The notes below the pieces were generated by a model. It did no database searches and was not told where the DNA came from. It saw nothing but the letters and a program-made list of their open reading frames with translations. This document shows, one piece after another, positions 36,448-47,012 of a DNA stretch of 64,000 nucleotides. Source of the stretch: Trichomonas vaginalis G3. Its lineage: Eukaryota > Parabasalia > Trichomonadida > Trichomonadidae. Each line of letters opens with the position of its first letter. Position 1 is the stretch's first letter. Location: assembly GCF_026262505.1 (NCBI RefSeq), contig NC_067206.1, positions 27,295,896 to 27,359,895 of the forward strand, given 5' to 3'. Both the position numbers and the translations under genes were made by a program.

Positions 36448-37092
36448 ATGTATAATTTTATAATGAACCGTCAAATAGTATCTCTGGGAGATTTCACTTT
36501 CACGTCTTCATATACAATTTTAACATATCGTGCTTATAAATCAAAATCTACAGCGGGAATTTCCTTTTATTGGACGCTATTTTCATTTCTTTCAGGATTT
36601 TTTACTTTAATTGAAAAACCACTTATGCTTTTCGTAAGATTAGGAGGTCTATCAAGAATGATTTGCGTAGGTAGCGTGATATATATGCAAATTAAGTTTC
36701 CTCTTGCATCAAATAGATTTCGAGAATTAAAATTTATGTATTATTGCGCAATTTTAGGATTTATTTTACTAATTTCAACAATGTTCAGATTTCTTAGATT
36801 CATTGACCTGTCATTCTGGTGTGACGTTTTTGCAATTGCTTCTCAATCTAAAATCTTTCAGACATCTCGCAATATTACTAATTTTGATTGGTACTTTATA
36901 TTACTTTACATGATATCTATCGGTTTTAGGCTTTTTTATGCATTCGCATATTCATTGATCTCTTTTGAGATTAATATGTGGGTCGATTTCTTTGCATGCT
37001 CATTTATATTTCTATACGCATTTGATTTCTTATATTTTTACATAGTATGTCTCATGAAGCCCAAAGAAGATATTCCTGAACAGCCAAATTAA
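36448..37092 (+). CDS. ERD2: KDEL-receptor (ERD2)-like membrane protein, 214 aa
   Basis: Seven hydrophobic spans and two family landmarks are visible. YRAYKSKSTAGISFYW near residue 30 matches the KSxSCAGIS block of ERD2. FDWYFILLYMISIGFRLFYA near 150 matches the LGLYRALY region. KDEL receptors return ER proteins from the Golgi. A second ATG (MNRQIV, 36463) may be the real start. Several usually conserved residues differ, so it may be a divergent paralogue. Confidence 0.7.
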   Translation: MYNFIMNRQIVSLGDFTFTSSYTILTYRAYKSKSTAGISFYWTLFSFLSGFFTLIEKPLMLFVRLGGLSRMICVGSVIYMQIKFPLASNRFRELKFMYYCAILGFILLISTMFRFLRFIDLSFWCDVFAIASQSKIFQTSRNITNFDWYFILLYMISIGFRLFYAFAYSLISFEINMWVDFFACSFIFLYAFDFLYFYIVCLMKPKEDIPEQPN

Positions 37093-37733
37093 TGTCCATT
37101 ATCGATTTGCATTAAATATCAAAATTGATGGCTTTATATGTTAATTTAATCATCATAAATTTTGATGAAATCAAAATCACTATGGAAATACCTGATTTCG
37201 GAGAATTTATATCGAAAATCTATATTAGTTATGTTGTTTGTAAAAGATTTTACTATCTAATCAGTGAGATTTTTAAAAATGAAATAATTTTTTAGGAATT
37301 TGTCGGCAATAGACAACTGATAACTATTGTCATGTCTAATTGTGTCAATAATCTTTGATTTCATCGTAGATTTTACTTAATAAAGAACAATCTTTTAAAT
37401 TGTGATATGCATAACATTATAGGTGCCGAGGAGCTCTAATGACTGGTAAAAATTAAATTTTAGACAGAAGAACTCGGACACTTCATATCCTCTTCTGAGA
37501 ATATTCAACACTTTAAAATCCTTGTTATCTAACCAAATTCTGATTGGCTATTCATGTAAAAAGTTTAAACAAATCAATTGGTAATGTCTATATTAATCGG
37601 AATTTCAAGTTGGTATATTTTATAATTCCATTCCGGTTAAAAGACTTGAGCAAAGGATTATCCGTTGGTACATAGATCTTAGTAACTCATCTATGATCCA
37701 TGCTTACTTCAGAGTTGCTGTACTAGGGCCGGT
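37093..37733. other. Intergenic region upstream of SEC24
   Basis: No gene was found. The sequence becomes slightly less AT-rich after 37420 and ends in the initiator-like GGTCACTTTTTTT. Confidence 0.55.
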
Positions 37734-37742
37734 CACTTTTTT
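37733..37742 (+). promoter_or_regulatory. Initiator-like TCACTTTT before the SEC24 ATG
   Basis: TCACTTTT starts about 26 bases before the ATG, the spacing expected for the trichomonad initiator TCAYTWYT. Confidence 0.55.
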
Positions 37743-37759
37743 TTGGCAGGTGTAAAAAA

Positions 37760-40138
37760 ATGAAGATAAATGTTCATAATGTTCTAACGGGTAAAAGTGT
37801 AGTTATTGATTGTGAACCATCAGAAACAGTTGGTTCGTTAATCAATAGAGCTAAAGAATCATTTGGATATTTATCAAATCAAGTTGTTTATTTTCATGGC
37901 CAAGTTCAGCTCAACCTAGACTTCCCAATTTCTGCTTACAATATACCAGACGGTGGTATAGTTACTATTAATCGTAATAAAAACATGAATTATGCCGCAG
38001 CCGCACCTACACCAAATATCACTCCAATAACTCCTCCAAATCAAACATATTTAACGAATAATGTTGTTAATGTTACATCTTGGGTCGACCCTAATCAAAG
38101 TCATAACTATCAAATTCCTTGGTTAAACGAAAAATTGTTAAATCCGCCATCACCAAGTACATCTTACTTTCGCTTTACAACAACAACATTTCCTAAGATG
38201 CAATCGATGATAGAAGATCTTAAACTACCACTCGGCATAGCAATTCGTCCTGCAGATGTTTCAAACCAACCAATTTTTGATTATCAAAATATTCCTCTTC
38301 CAAGATGCAAAAATTGCAACTGTATGTTATGTCCACAAGTAACATTTACTCCTGACAATCAGAAATGGATATGTCTTGCATGCAAAACTCCAAATATTAT
38401 TGATAATTCAATTATCAACATTTTTGAAGCTCCAGAACTTAAATCACAAGTGTATGATGTACTAGTACCTCCATTTACTATTTCAAAGAGAGATGGAGGG
38501 CCTGCTTTCGCTTTTGTTTTAGATATGTCGAGTTTAACAGCAAATGCAGGTTTTACAGAACAATTCATATGCAGCTTAAAGGCCTCATTAGATTCAATGC
38601 CTCAGAATGCCATTATTTACCTCATTACCGTTGGAAAAAATTTAACTTTCTTTGATTTAAGGAATCGCGAGGAAATAATAATGCCAGACCTTACAGAAAC
38701 GAACATAAATGTTCCTTCCCAGCCAACTCTTTCCGAAATTCGAGAAGATTTGGATCAAATTTTAGATATGTTGCTTTACAGGCTTCATTTCGATACTCCT
38801 TCCACAGGGCATTGTTTAGGAAATGGTCTACAGCTCGCAACCAACGCTCTACGTAAAACTGGAGGAATTATCATCGCAGTTTTTGTAGGAGTTCCAGTAA
38901 TAGGCCCATACTTTCTCAAAGACCGTCATTCTGCTGGTCCAAATGAAGAAGTTACTCTTCTCAAGCTCCCAACAGACCAAACTGGCATATTCTGGCGAAA
39001 TTTAGCTCAAATTATCCGTACAAATGGCATTTCTCTTCATGCTTTCAACGCAGGGCCACAGTTTGCAGACTTAGCAACAGATGCCGTAACGACTGGCCTC
39101 ATGAGCGGAACCGTTCATCATTATCATACATTTGATGACAGCAGTAGAGAGAAATTACATACGGATCTGTTCACTGTTTTGACGAAGGATTACTTGTGGA
39201 ATGCAGAAACCGAAGTTAAATTGACCAGAGGAGCGTTTATCAGCCGACAATTAGGAAATTGTACAACAAAAAGCGGCGATAACACTGGAACATATTTCGG
39301 AGCATTAATGCCTGACGATAGTGTTGTTCTAGAACTTGATTACGAAGAAAGACTCCAGATAAATGAACTTTTCATTCAAGTCCAACTTTCATTCACCGAC
39401 CTTCAAAAAGTGACACATATTCGAGTCTTTTCATTTTCGGTTCCAGTAACAACAGATTTAAATATTGTCAGACAGAATATAGACGAAATCAGTTTAATGT
39501 CTATAATCATCAGAAGGGCCGCGATGATGATTCTCGGGAAAGGGCGTCAGGACTGCGTCAACTACATTCAGAGTAATATGAAAGAGCTCATTAAGTCGAA
39601 AGCAGCCATTGTTTCCATTCCTTATTTGCTACATTCCTTATTATTCTCAGATTTAACACGAGAAAGGCATCCGGATGGAATAGATGGAAGACTGGCCATT
39701 ATCATAAGGATCAGATCCATTGATATCATATCAGCAACGTTGTATTTGTATCCAAGATTATTTGCTCTACAAGAAGATGGTTCCTACAATGTTTTACCAC
39801 TTAAAGGAAGTTCATTTGCGTATGGAACTGTTTTTGTCCTTCATATGATTGATAGAATTGTTGTTTGGGTTTCATTAGCTGCAAAACCCGAATTTCTGAT
39901 GGATCTGTTCGATGTCGATGAACTTACCAAGATAAGTAATGAGATCCCTGTTAAAGAAAACCCACCAAACAAGGCTCTGCTGGAAATAATTGAAAATTCA
40001 AGAGTTTTGAGCAGATGCTACCTTCCTGTTTCGGTTATTCCGCAGGGTTCAAGCGATGAAGCAATTATTGGTCAATCTTTGTTCGATGATGATTCTGGAA
40101 ATCGCCAAAGTTTTGAAGAATTTTCAAAATCTTATTAA
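37760..40138 (+). CDS. SEC24: SEC24-family COPII coat protein with N-terminal ubiquitin-like domain, 792 aa
   Basis: Residues 1-73 look like a ubiquitin fold (MKINVHNVLTGKSVVIDCEP; PDGGIVTINR at the end). A Pro/Asn-rich linker is followed by the Sec24 zinc finger with Cys pairs at about 183/186 and 205/208 (CKNCNCMLC, WICLACKTPN). The vWA-like trunk (AFAFVLDMSSLTAN), a beta-sandwich, a helical part and a gelsolin-like C-terminus then follow. Sec24 selects cargo in ER-exit vesicles. The ubiquitin-like extension is not part of standard Sec24 proteins. The frame is intact. Confidence 0.85.
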   Translation: MKINVHNVLTGKSVVIDCEPSETVGSLINRAKESFGYLSNQVVYFHGQVQLNLDFPISAYNIPDGGIVTINRNKNMNYAAAAPTPNITPITPPNQTYLTNNVVNVTSWVDPNQSHNYQIPWLNEKLLNPPSPSTSYFRFTTTTFPKMQSMIEDLKLPLGIAIRPADVSNQPIFDYQNIPLPRCKNCNCMLCPQVTFTPDNQKWICLACKTPNIIDNSIINIFEAPELKSQVYDVLVPPFTISKRDGGPAFAFVLDMSSLTANAGFTEQFICSLKASLDSMPQNAIIYLITVGKNLTFFDLRNREEIIMPDLTETNINVPSQPTLSEIREDLDQILDMLLYRLHFDTPSTGHCLGNGLQLATNALRKTGGIIIAVFVGVPVIGPYFLKDRHSAGPNEEVTLLKLPTDQTGIFWRNLAQIIRTNGISLHAFNAGPQFADLATDAVTTGLMSGTVHHYHTFDDSSREKLHTDLFTVLTKDYLWNAETEVKLTRGAFISRQLGNCTTKSGDNTGTYFGALMPDDSVVLELDYEERLQINELFIQVQLSFTDLQKVTHIRVFSFSVPVTTDLNIVRQNIDEISLMSIIIRRAAMMILGKGRQDCVNYIQSNMKELIKSKAAIVSIPYLLHSLLFSDLTRERHPDGIDGRLAIIIRIRSIDIISATLYLYPRLFALQEDGSYNVLPLKGSSFAYGTVFVLHMIDRIVVWVSLAAKPEFLMDLFDVDELTKISNEIPVKENPPNKALLEIIENSRVLSRCYLPVSVIPQGSSDEAIIGQSLFDDDSGNRQSFEEFSKSY

Positions 40139-40514
40139 TTTTTTGTTATTTTATGTTATTAATTATAAATTTGTTTTTTGTTTTGTATCATATCACAATT
40201 TTCTGGATTGACTCTTTTTATATTTAATTTGAATTTCGATACTGAATCTTTTGACGACTTTGGGTGATTGGATAGTAAACTGCATTGAAATATATTAGGA
40301 TTATCATCGTTCAAAATTGTTTTATAATAAACTTGAAAACTAACATCAATCAGAACTAACATTTTTATGTATGGTTACCGTTTTGGAATATTTTAATAAA
40401 TTAAAACGAAATCTCTCTATTAATCAACTTAATGTTTATTCGTAAGTTAAAAATTTAATGTGTTTCATATTGTATCTCTGAATTATCACTAAATTCACCT
40501 GAGGCCCCTCGATA

Positions 40515-41400
40515 TTAATTGATATATGAACCATGTGAAATAAGAAGTGTAAGCATTTCTTTATGATTTTGAGATTTTGCAATATGGAAAGCGGTTTTTC
40601 CAACTTTATCTTTTTCATTGATATTTGCACCATGTGAAATTAGGAGTGTGGCTGTTTCTTTACTATTATAACGTGCTGCATGATGAAGAGCGGTTTGCAT
40701 AAATATATCTTTTTCATTGATATTTGCACCATGTGAAATGAAATATTCGCAAAGCCATGTGTAGCATCATTGGTTTTATCTAAATAAACTAAAAGGGATT
40801 CAACTTTATTATGTCTTGTGCAATACAATAAATCAATCCATATTTTGTATTCATTCACCCAGAATGTATCAAAATCAATGTTGTGTGAAATAATTGCATA
40901 TTCCATGCAATATTCACTTGGTTTCTGATATTTCAAGTATTCACTTAAAATGAAAATTTAAGACATGTTTCAGTTATTTCTGAATTGAATTTTGTTCTTA
41001 ATAACTATAAATAATCAACTACTCCGTGATGACAACATAATTCAAGTAATGATATATACTGCTTTGAAGTTTTTGATTTTTATCAAAACCATCTGTTTCG
41101 GTGAAGAAGGTGAATTTTTCTAAGTCATTATACAAAATTGCACGGTAAATTGTATTTTCGCTATCAATATGGAGATCTCCAAAAAAACATTCTGTTGAAT
41201 GTGATAGACTTTTTTAAATTAATTCCATATTCTTCGTAAAATAGGAATGTTGGAGGGGATATCTTAAAAACCATGTTTAAGATACCATATATAGGTACGG
41301 GAAAAAGGTGTATCTCCCCAAAATATATTTTAAATGTCTTGAAAATTAAAATATTTAGAAAAGTTGACAAAATGAATTTTGATATAAGTATATGATTGAG
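40515..41400 (-). pseudogene. Decayed ankyrin gene related to 25970-28096
   Basis: Minus-strand pieces read, from right to left, ENTIYRAILYNDLEKF-like sequence (about 41150), CMEYAIISHNIDFDTF (about 40880), and ankyrin repeats ending SHGANINEKDKVGKTAFHIA (about 40600). They follow the order of the 708-aa gene but with shifts, a missing start and far fewer repeats. It directly follows the gene at 41401-42573. Confidence 0.75.
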
Positions 41401-42573
41401 TTAATTTGCACAAATAGCTTTTAAGTAATCCCATACATCACCTTTTGCAACCATTAGTGCAGTTTTTCCATAATTATTCATTGCTTTTTTATTAGCTCCA
41501 ACTGAGATTAGATATTGAACAACATCAAGATGACCATTAATTGATGCATGAATGAGTGGAGTAGATCCAGATTCAGTCTTTGTTTCATTATTAGCTCCAA
41601 CCGAGATAAGATATTGAACAACGTCAAGTTTACCATTTTGTGATGCCAAAGCGAGTGGAGTGCATCCAAGATCATTCTTTGCTTCTTTATTAGCTCCAGC
41701 TGAGATAAGATATTGAACAACGGCAAGTTGACCATCATATGATGCACATATGAGTGGAGTAGATCCAGAATTATCCTTTGCTTCTTTATCAGCACCAACT
41801 GAGATAAGATATTGAACAACATCAAGTTGACCATATTCTGATGCATGAATGAGTGGAGTATTTCTAAAAATGTGCTTTGTTTCTATATCACAACCACATT
41901 CCATTAGTGATTGTACAAGTCTGAAATTTCCGTTTTCAATTGCGAAATATAGAACATTCCTATTATAACCATATTTATCCTTGTTAGGAGTTATCTTTTG
42001 CCAAAGTCCTGCTTCGATTGATTTTGAAATCATTTCATGGTTTCCGTAAGAAGAAAGTTCATCAAGGAATTTGTAAACGGTTTGAAAATCATTAGATTTC
42101 TTAAGTTCTGTGATTTTTGTTAAAATATCTCGTGAATGATCGTTATTTTCATTTGTTACATTAATTATCTTATCTTTGTTCGAATTTTTATTTTCATTTT
42201 GATATGATTTGGATTTATCTTGAAATATTTCTGCATCGTACGTAGAAGGGTTTATTACTTTCTCATTATGTTTTAAAAAATCAATAATACCATCAAATAT
42301 ACTGAATTTCATGTATTTTTTGATAGATTTCAGAATTGAAACAATTTCTTCGAAGTTTTTGATAGTAACATTTGCATTTAGTGTACAAGTATATAGTTTT
42401 CTTGCGTTAATAGTTGATGAAGATTGTTTGAGAAGACAAACGTATTGATCAGCTGTCAATCGTGAATGTTTCATGATTGTTTTGATATCTTCGATATCAA
42501 ATGTATCGAAGAAGTTTTCATTATTAATATAATCGCTTATATGAGCAGCAATGTATTCGAAATTTAGATCCAT
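41401..42573 (-). CDS. Ankyrin-repeat protein, 390 aa
   Basis: The N-terminal helical domain (MDLNFEYIAAHISDYINNEN onward) is of the same type as in 30059-31318. A polar linker and about six ankyrin repeats with the consensus DVVQYLISVGANKEAK follow, ending near the stop. At DNA level the repeats are close copies of a 99-bp unit. The gene is intact. Confidence 0.88.
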   Translation of the reverse strand: MDLNFEYIAAHISDYINNENFFDTFDIEDIKTIMKHSRLTADQYVCLLKQSSSTINARKLYTCTLNANVTIKNFEEIVSILKSIKKYMKFSIFDGIIDFLKHNEKVINPSTYDAEIFQDKSKSYQNENKNSNKDKIINVTNENNDHSRDILTKITELKKSNDFQTVYKFLDELSSYGNHEMISKSIEAGLWQKITPNKDKYGYNRNVLYFAIENGNFRLVQSLMECGCDIETKHIFRNTPLIHASEYGQLDVVQYLISVGADKEAKDNSGSTPLICASYDGQLAVVQYLISAGANKEAKNDLGCTPLALASQNGKLDVVQYLISVGANNETKTESGSTPLIHASINGHLDVVQYLISVGANKKAMNNYGKTALMVAKGDVWDYLKAICAN

Positions 42574-42761
42574 GTCCTGTTTCGATCAAAAAAAAATCTG
42601 AACAAAATTTTCTTCCAAAATTAATACTTTATTTATATTGTGCCAAGCTATTATATTGAGAACAAAGAATTTTTGTGATGTTTACACTATCGTCTATTGG
42701 GTACTCTTAATCAGAAACCATAAAAAAATCTTAAAAAAATATAAACAATAGATCTTTAATA

Positions 42762-44546
42762 TTATTTTCCTTGCATCTTTGCCATAAGATACTTTTTAAT
42801 CTCATCAGATTTTGCTTTCCTTATTGGGAATCCATCACCTCCTTTTGCTTTCACGTCAGCGCCATTTTCCACAAGTAATTTTACTAATTCAAAGTTACCT
42901 GACTGTGCAGCCAAATGCAAAGGAGTCAGCATCTGAGAGTCTTTAACATTAACTTTGGCTCCATTTGAAATCAATAGTTTACAAATGTCACTTTTTCCAT
43001 TTTGAGTTGCAATTAAAAGTGGAGTTATTCTATATTCATCTTCTGCATTTACGTCCACACCCATTTTCAGCAAGTATTGGCATAACTGTATATCATTGAT
43101 AAAACAAGCGAAATGAAGCAAATTTCTATTTTTCGCAGTAAATTTTTTATTTGAAGAATCTTTTCCTTCTCCATTTACTTTAACTTTTACATTTGCGCCT
43201 TTATTTATAAGTAGTTTTGCTACTTCTGGTTTAGAACTTTCTACTGCAAGCTGCAATGGTGTTTGATTCCAGTCATTTTCTGCATCAATGCTGGCACCTT
43301 TTTCCAATAAATATTCCGCGACATTTGTTGCTCCTGAAATCGCTGTTAAATGGAGAGGAGTGAACTTTCCATTGTTCTCTTCGTTTGGATTTGCACCGCT
43401 GTCAAGTAATGCCTTGATGATTTCGAGATTTCCGTTGGATGCTGCAATGTGAATTGGAAATTCACTGTTTGTTGGGACATTTACGTTCGCACCCTTGGAA
43501 ATAAGGAACTCTACCATGTGTATATCATTAGTGTTGCATGCAATACTGATAAGAGGATATGCGTTCTTGTTAATTCGGTTATTCGGATCAAATTTGCCAC
43601 GAATTGTGTAAATAAAGACTGGATAGTTGTGAGTTTCACATGCCATGTGTGTTAGTGGTGGTGTACAGTTGTATTTCTGTAATTCTTCGAATAAATCAAA
43701 TCGAAATGAATCCATTGCGAAATTTAAGCAGTTTTCTGCACGAGATTTGTTGTTTGAGAGACACATATTAATAATTGTCTTGTTGCCACCTAAAACAGCG
43801 AACTTTATGTACTTATCAAAATCTGATACTTGAGATGCGATGCATTTGAAGATTTTTTCGGATCCGTAGAATGCGGCAGCTTCACCAAATGCAACAAGAT
43901 CTTGTTCTATTGGTACTTCGAATGGTGACCATTTAAATGGTTTTTCAAAGTCTTCTGGTGACTGAATTCGAGCAGAAAATTGATCAACGAGATCGTGTTT
44001 CAGGATGTAACCGAATTGGCCCTTCTTAACTCCGTGCTTTGCAACTTCAATCCATTCTTTATAATCATCAGCGATGAGATCATCGTAAAACTTCATAAAA
44101 TCGGCAAATGATGGATTAGAAAGCCAATCGCGATCGAGTTTGACAAATGGCTGTAAGAAAAACCTCGCATTTGAATCACTAACAGCTCTGTGCTTGATGT
44201 CTGTAAGAGATAGCATGCCTTTGATGAAAAGGAATACTAGTAGTTGCGGAGCGGCAGAGCCTGCAATGATTTTTGTTAAATTATTTGGATTACTTGTAAA
44301 TGTTCCAATTTTGAAAAGCAAATCTGCATACAATTCTTGTGCTTGAGGTCTGTAGCGTGATATTGCTGATACATCTCTGACCAGAAGTAAATAGTCGAGT
44401 GTAGAATTGAGATTTTGTCCAATATATTTGCTTGTTTCATCTATACTCTGAGGAGATAAGCTTCCTAATTTCATTTGAATATCATAAAAGAGCTTTAGTT
44501 CACTTGGAACCTCTAATTCACTGAAAGAATGAAAATCTTTCTCCAT
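42762..44546 (-). CDS. Ankyrin-repeat protein, 594 aa
   Basis: The start is the ATG of MEKDFHSFSELEV at 44546, close to the divergent gene at 44675. Residues 1-330 are helical and non-ankyrin. About nine ankyrin repeats follow (for example EFPIHIAASNGNLEIIKALL), ending in a basic tail. It differs from the other three ankyrin genes in having diverged, non-homogenised repeats, which suggests an older, constrained gene. Confidence 0.85.
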   Translation of the reverse strand: MEKDFHSFSELEVPSELKLFYDIQMKLGSLSPQSIDETSKYIGQNLNSTLDYLLLVRDVSAISRYRPQAQELYADLLFKIGTFTSNPNNLTKIIAGSAAPQLLVFLFIKGMLSLTDIKHRAVSDSNARFFLQPFVKLDRDWLSNPSFADFMKFYDDLIADDYKEWIEVAKHGVKKGQFGYILKHDLVDQFSARIQSPEDFEKPFKWSPFEVPIEQDLVAFGEAAAFYGSEKIFKCIASQVSDFDKYIKFAVLGGNKTIINMCLSNNKSRAENCLNFAMDSFRFDLFEELQKYNCTPPLTHMACETHNYPVFIYTIRGKFDPNNRINKNAYPLISIACNTNDIHMVEFLISKGANVNVPTNSEFPIHIAASNGNLEIIKALLDSGANPNEENNGKFTPLHLTAISGATNVAEYLLEKGASIDAENDWNQTPLQLAVESSKPEVAKLLINKGANVKVKVNGEGKDSSNKKFTAKNRNLLHFACFINDIQLCQYLLKMGVDVNAEDEYRITPLLIATQNGKSDICKLLISNGAKVNVKDSQMLTPLHLAAQSGNFELVKLLVENGADVKAKGGDGFPIRKAKSDEIKKYLMAKMQGK

Positions 44547-44674
44547 TTTTTTAAAAAATGTAAAATAGATTTTACAATAAAATCCTAGTGACAAAAAATA
44601 TATCTTATCCTGGTGTTGTTTTTTATATTTTTGGCCTCTTCCATTCAAATTCCAAAATCTGTAAAAGTGACAAA

Positions 44675-46252
44675 ATGCTATCTCTATTATTTAGTTTTTC
44701 TCTTAGTGGCCAATTTGTTCCATTTGTTCCTGAGGAGACAATGATGCTTTTCAACTTAAATCTCACAGAAATTGCAAAATTGGTTCAAGAAGCTCCACGC
44801 GTTGTTGTTTATCTTCACGATAATGGTGTAACAGAATGTTTTCAATACAGAACAAAACTAGCTGATGCAATTAGATTGTTCCCTGATCTCGTTTTTATTC
44901 AATTAGACGTGAAAGACGCAGAAGGTATAATTGAACAATTAAACATCACAGCACCACATTTACTATTCTACAACAAAGGAGACTTATGGTCTCATTGCAT
45001 TTTCCCAGCTTCTGAGACCGCATTGCTTTATCTTCTTAATTTGTTCGAAGAAGGCGAAAGACTTCCTGTTTCCTCCACAACAGAGTTCCTTAAAGCTCTC
45101 GGAACATCACACTACACACTCCTTTATCCAAAGGACGAAAAGAACAAGTCTACACATGCACATAGATTTGCAACGACAGTTATTGGCTTTATCGACTTAC
45201 TGCCATTTACAAAAGAACTTGCTGATGAAATGGGATTGAACTACTCTCAAATGTACTTATTCAGACTCGAAGATGTCGCATTAATTCCAGTCGAAGATAA
45301 TATTACAGAAATCATCGAGGCAACAATACCAGATTACAGCAGAATCTCTCCAGAAATGCTTACATCTGATCTTAGCCTCGTAGTTGGCGCCGTTGTTAAC
45401 AGAGTTACTCCATCTGTTGTTGATTACCTCGAAAGAGTTTCGGAAGCAAAGATTGAAGGTGTTAAAGTTGGTTTCTTCGATCGAGCTCTTCATGAAGTCG
45501 TAAATATCTCAAATGGTCAGACAATTTCCGAATTTCCAACTGTTGTGACCTTCCAGAGCATTGTTCGTGAGTACTACGAGGTCCCAGAAGAGATAAATAC
45601 CGAATTACGTAACGGAAATACGAAGAACGCTGCAGAACTCACTATTAATTTTCTGAATAATTTACCTGAAGCTAAGAAGCCAACAGAAGCTGTTCCAACC
45701 GAACAAACCGGACTAATAAAGAAACTCGTTGGCTCTACACATGACAAATTCGTTGCTACAGAAGGAAAAGATGTTATGGTTTTATACATCTCTCCAGATT
45801 CGATTCAGACGAGGGATTACATGAGGATATTTAGAGAAGCAGCGGAAATAATAGTTGAAAAAGGTCATGGAGACAAATTTGAATTTGGTATCATCAATAC
45901 TACATTAAATGCGGCCGAAAACTATCCAACAATGATTGCCTTGCCTCACATACAAGTTTACCCTGTAAACAAGGCTAATAACAACTCTTTTTACGCACAG
46001 CCAACAAAAGAAGACATTCTGAGGTTCGTAAAGAGGAATTGTGGTAGTGAATATGATGATATTGAAGTTCCTGAAGCAACAAGAAACGAAAACTCTCTAG
46101 AAATCGTCCAAATTTACGCATTCTTGAGATCTCTTGATGAAGATGCTCGCAGAAAGGCAGATGATAGACTGAGAGAGTTACTCCCATCAATTAACATGAC
46201 TCTGGAACAAATGAATGCTGCTGTTTTTGGAAATCAAACACAAACTGAATAA
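44675..46252 (+). CDS. Secreted PDI/thioredoxin-like protein without CxxC, 525 aa
   Basis: The ATG at 44675 begins a signal peptide (MLSLLFSFSLSGQF). The body has thioredoxin-like folds near residues 40-130 and 370-460 (KDVMVLYISPDS in the latter), with several NxT/S sites. Where a PDI would have CxxC, the sequence reads GVTECFQYR and PDSIQTRDY, so redox activity is unlikely. No KDEL-type tail is present. A chaperone-like, non-catalytic ER role is inferred. An AAAAGTGACAAA word touches the ATG. Confidence 0.65.
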   Translation: MLSLLFSFSLSGQFVPFVPEETMMLFNLNLTEIAKLVQEAPRVVVYLHDNGVTECFQYRTKLADAIRLFPDLVFIQLDVKDAEGIIEQLNITAPHLLFYNKGDLWSHCIFPASETALLYLLNLFEEGERLPVSSTTEFLKALGTSHYTLLYPKDEKNKSTHAHRFATTVIGFIDLLPFTKELADEMGLNYSQMYLFRLEDVALIPVEDNITEIIEATIPDYSRISPEMLTSDLSLVVGAVVNRVTPSVVDYLERVSEAKIEGVKVGFFDRALHEVVNISNGQTISEFPTVVTFQSIVREYYEVPEEINTELRNGNTKNAAELTINFLNNLPEAKKPTEAVPTEQTGLIKKLVGSTHDKFVATEGKDVMVLYISPDSIQTRDYMRIFREAAEIIVEKGHGDKFEFGIINTTLNAAENYPTMIALPHIQVYPVNKANNNSFYAQPTKEDILRFVKRNCGSEYDDIEVPEATRNENSLEIVQIYAFLRSLDEDARRKADDRLRELLPSINMTLEQMNAAVFGNQTQTE

Positions 46253-46449
46253 ATAATTCATTATTTTCCAATCAAATCCATAAAATCTTTCTTTTGTTGA
46301 TATGTAATTATAACGATATTAATCAAATTCATAAATTCATAATTAAAATTTCTTGAAATTAATTTAATTCTTTTAACATAGTGACTCGCATTCTTAGTGG
46401 CACTGAGATGTACTGATTACATCTTTGTATTGGAATCAAAAGCATATAA
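46253..46449. other. AT-rich intergenic DNA
   Basis: No gene or clear repeat was found between the PDI-like gene and the repeat at 46450. Confidence 0.5.
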
Positions 46450-46583
46450 TAAATTCAAATTATCTATACTACGATTATTTTTGATTCAAATGCTGTTCGG
46501 CATTAGAAGCAAAAATAATCATAATCTAGATAATTCCAATTTTATATACTTTTTGGGCGCTAAAGCGCCCGTAAAAAAAGTAT
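46450..46583. repeat. Dispersed repeat ending in a strong hairpin
   Basis: It ends in a hairpin, TATACTTTTTGGGCGC, loop TAAA, GCGCCC then AAAAAAAGTATA (about 46546-46584). The body (GATTATTTTTGATTCAAATG, then GCATTAGAAGCAAAAATAAT) recurs inverted at 49630-49735. It may be a MITE-like or 3'-end element. Confidence 0.65.
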
Positions 46584-46655
46584 AAAAATTGTTAATTTTA
46601 GTTATTCATTTATATATATTTATCATTAATATATCATTTAGTTATTAAATGTAAA

Positions 46656-46738
46656 CCGACCATAGCTCAGTTGGAAGAGCATGGGACTGTAGAATTGTGG
46701 TTATCCCGGGGTCACTGGTTCGAATCCGGTTGGTCGGA
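46656..46738 (+). tRNA. tRNA-Tyr: tRNA-Tyr (GTA) with a 10-11 nt intron
   Basis: The acceptor ends CCGACCA/TGGTCGG, the D arm (GCTCAGTTGGAAGAGC) and the T arm (ACTGG TTCGAAT CCGGT) pair well. The anticodon stem TGGGA/TCCCG encloses CTGTAG, then an extra AATTGTGGTTA, placing a 10-11 nt intron at the usual position after nucleotide 37. Anticodon GTA reads Tyr codons. An intron in tRNA-Tyr is normal for eukaryotes, and this is a very short one. Confidence 0.93.
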
Positions 46739-47012
46739 TTACTTTTTCTTTTTTATTGTTCTGAAGTTTAAAATGTTTTTTAGAATTGGGCACTATTAGA
46801 TTAACTTACCTGTCAATAGTTGGATTGATTTTCAGAAAAAGAACTAAAATATGGGTTACAAGTGATATTCCTTATTACATTCGAAAAACCAATTTTCGGA
46901 GATAATTTTAAATGCCTTCAAAGCTGAAACTATGCATGAACTATCATTTTCAGACTCTTGGCAAAAAAAAGTCTGCGGAATTTATCGTTCAAGGCTTCCA
47001 AAAAAATTTAAG

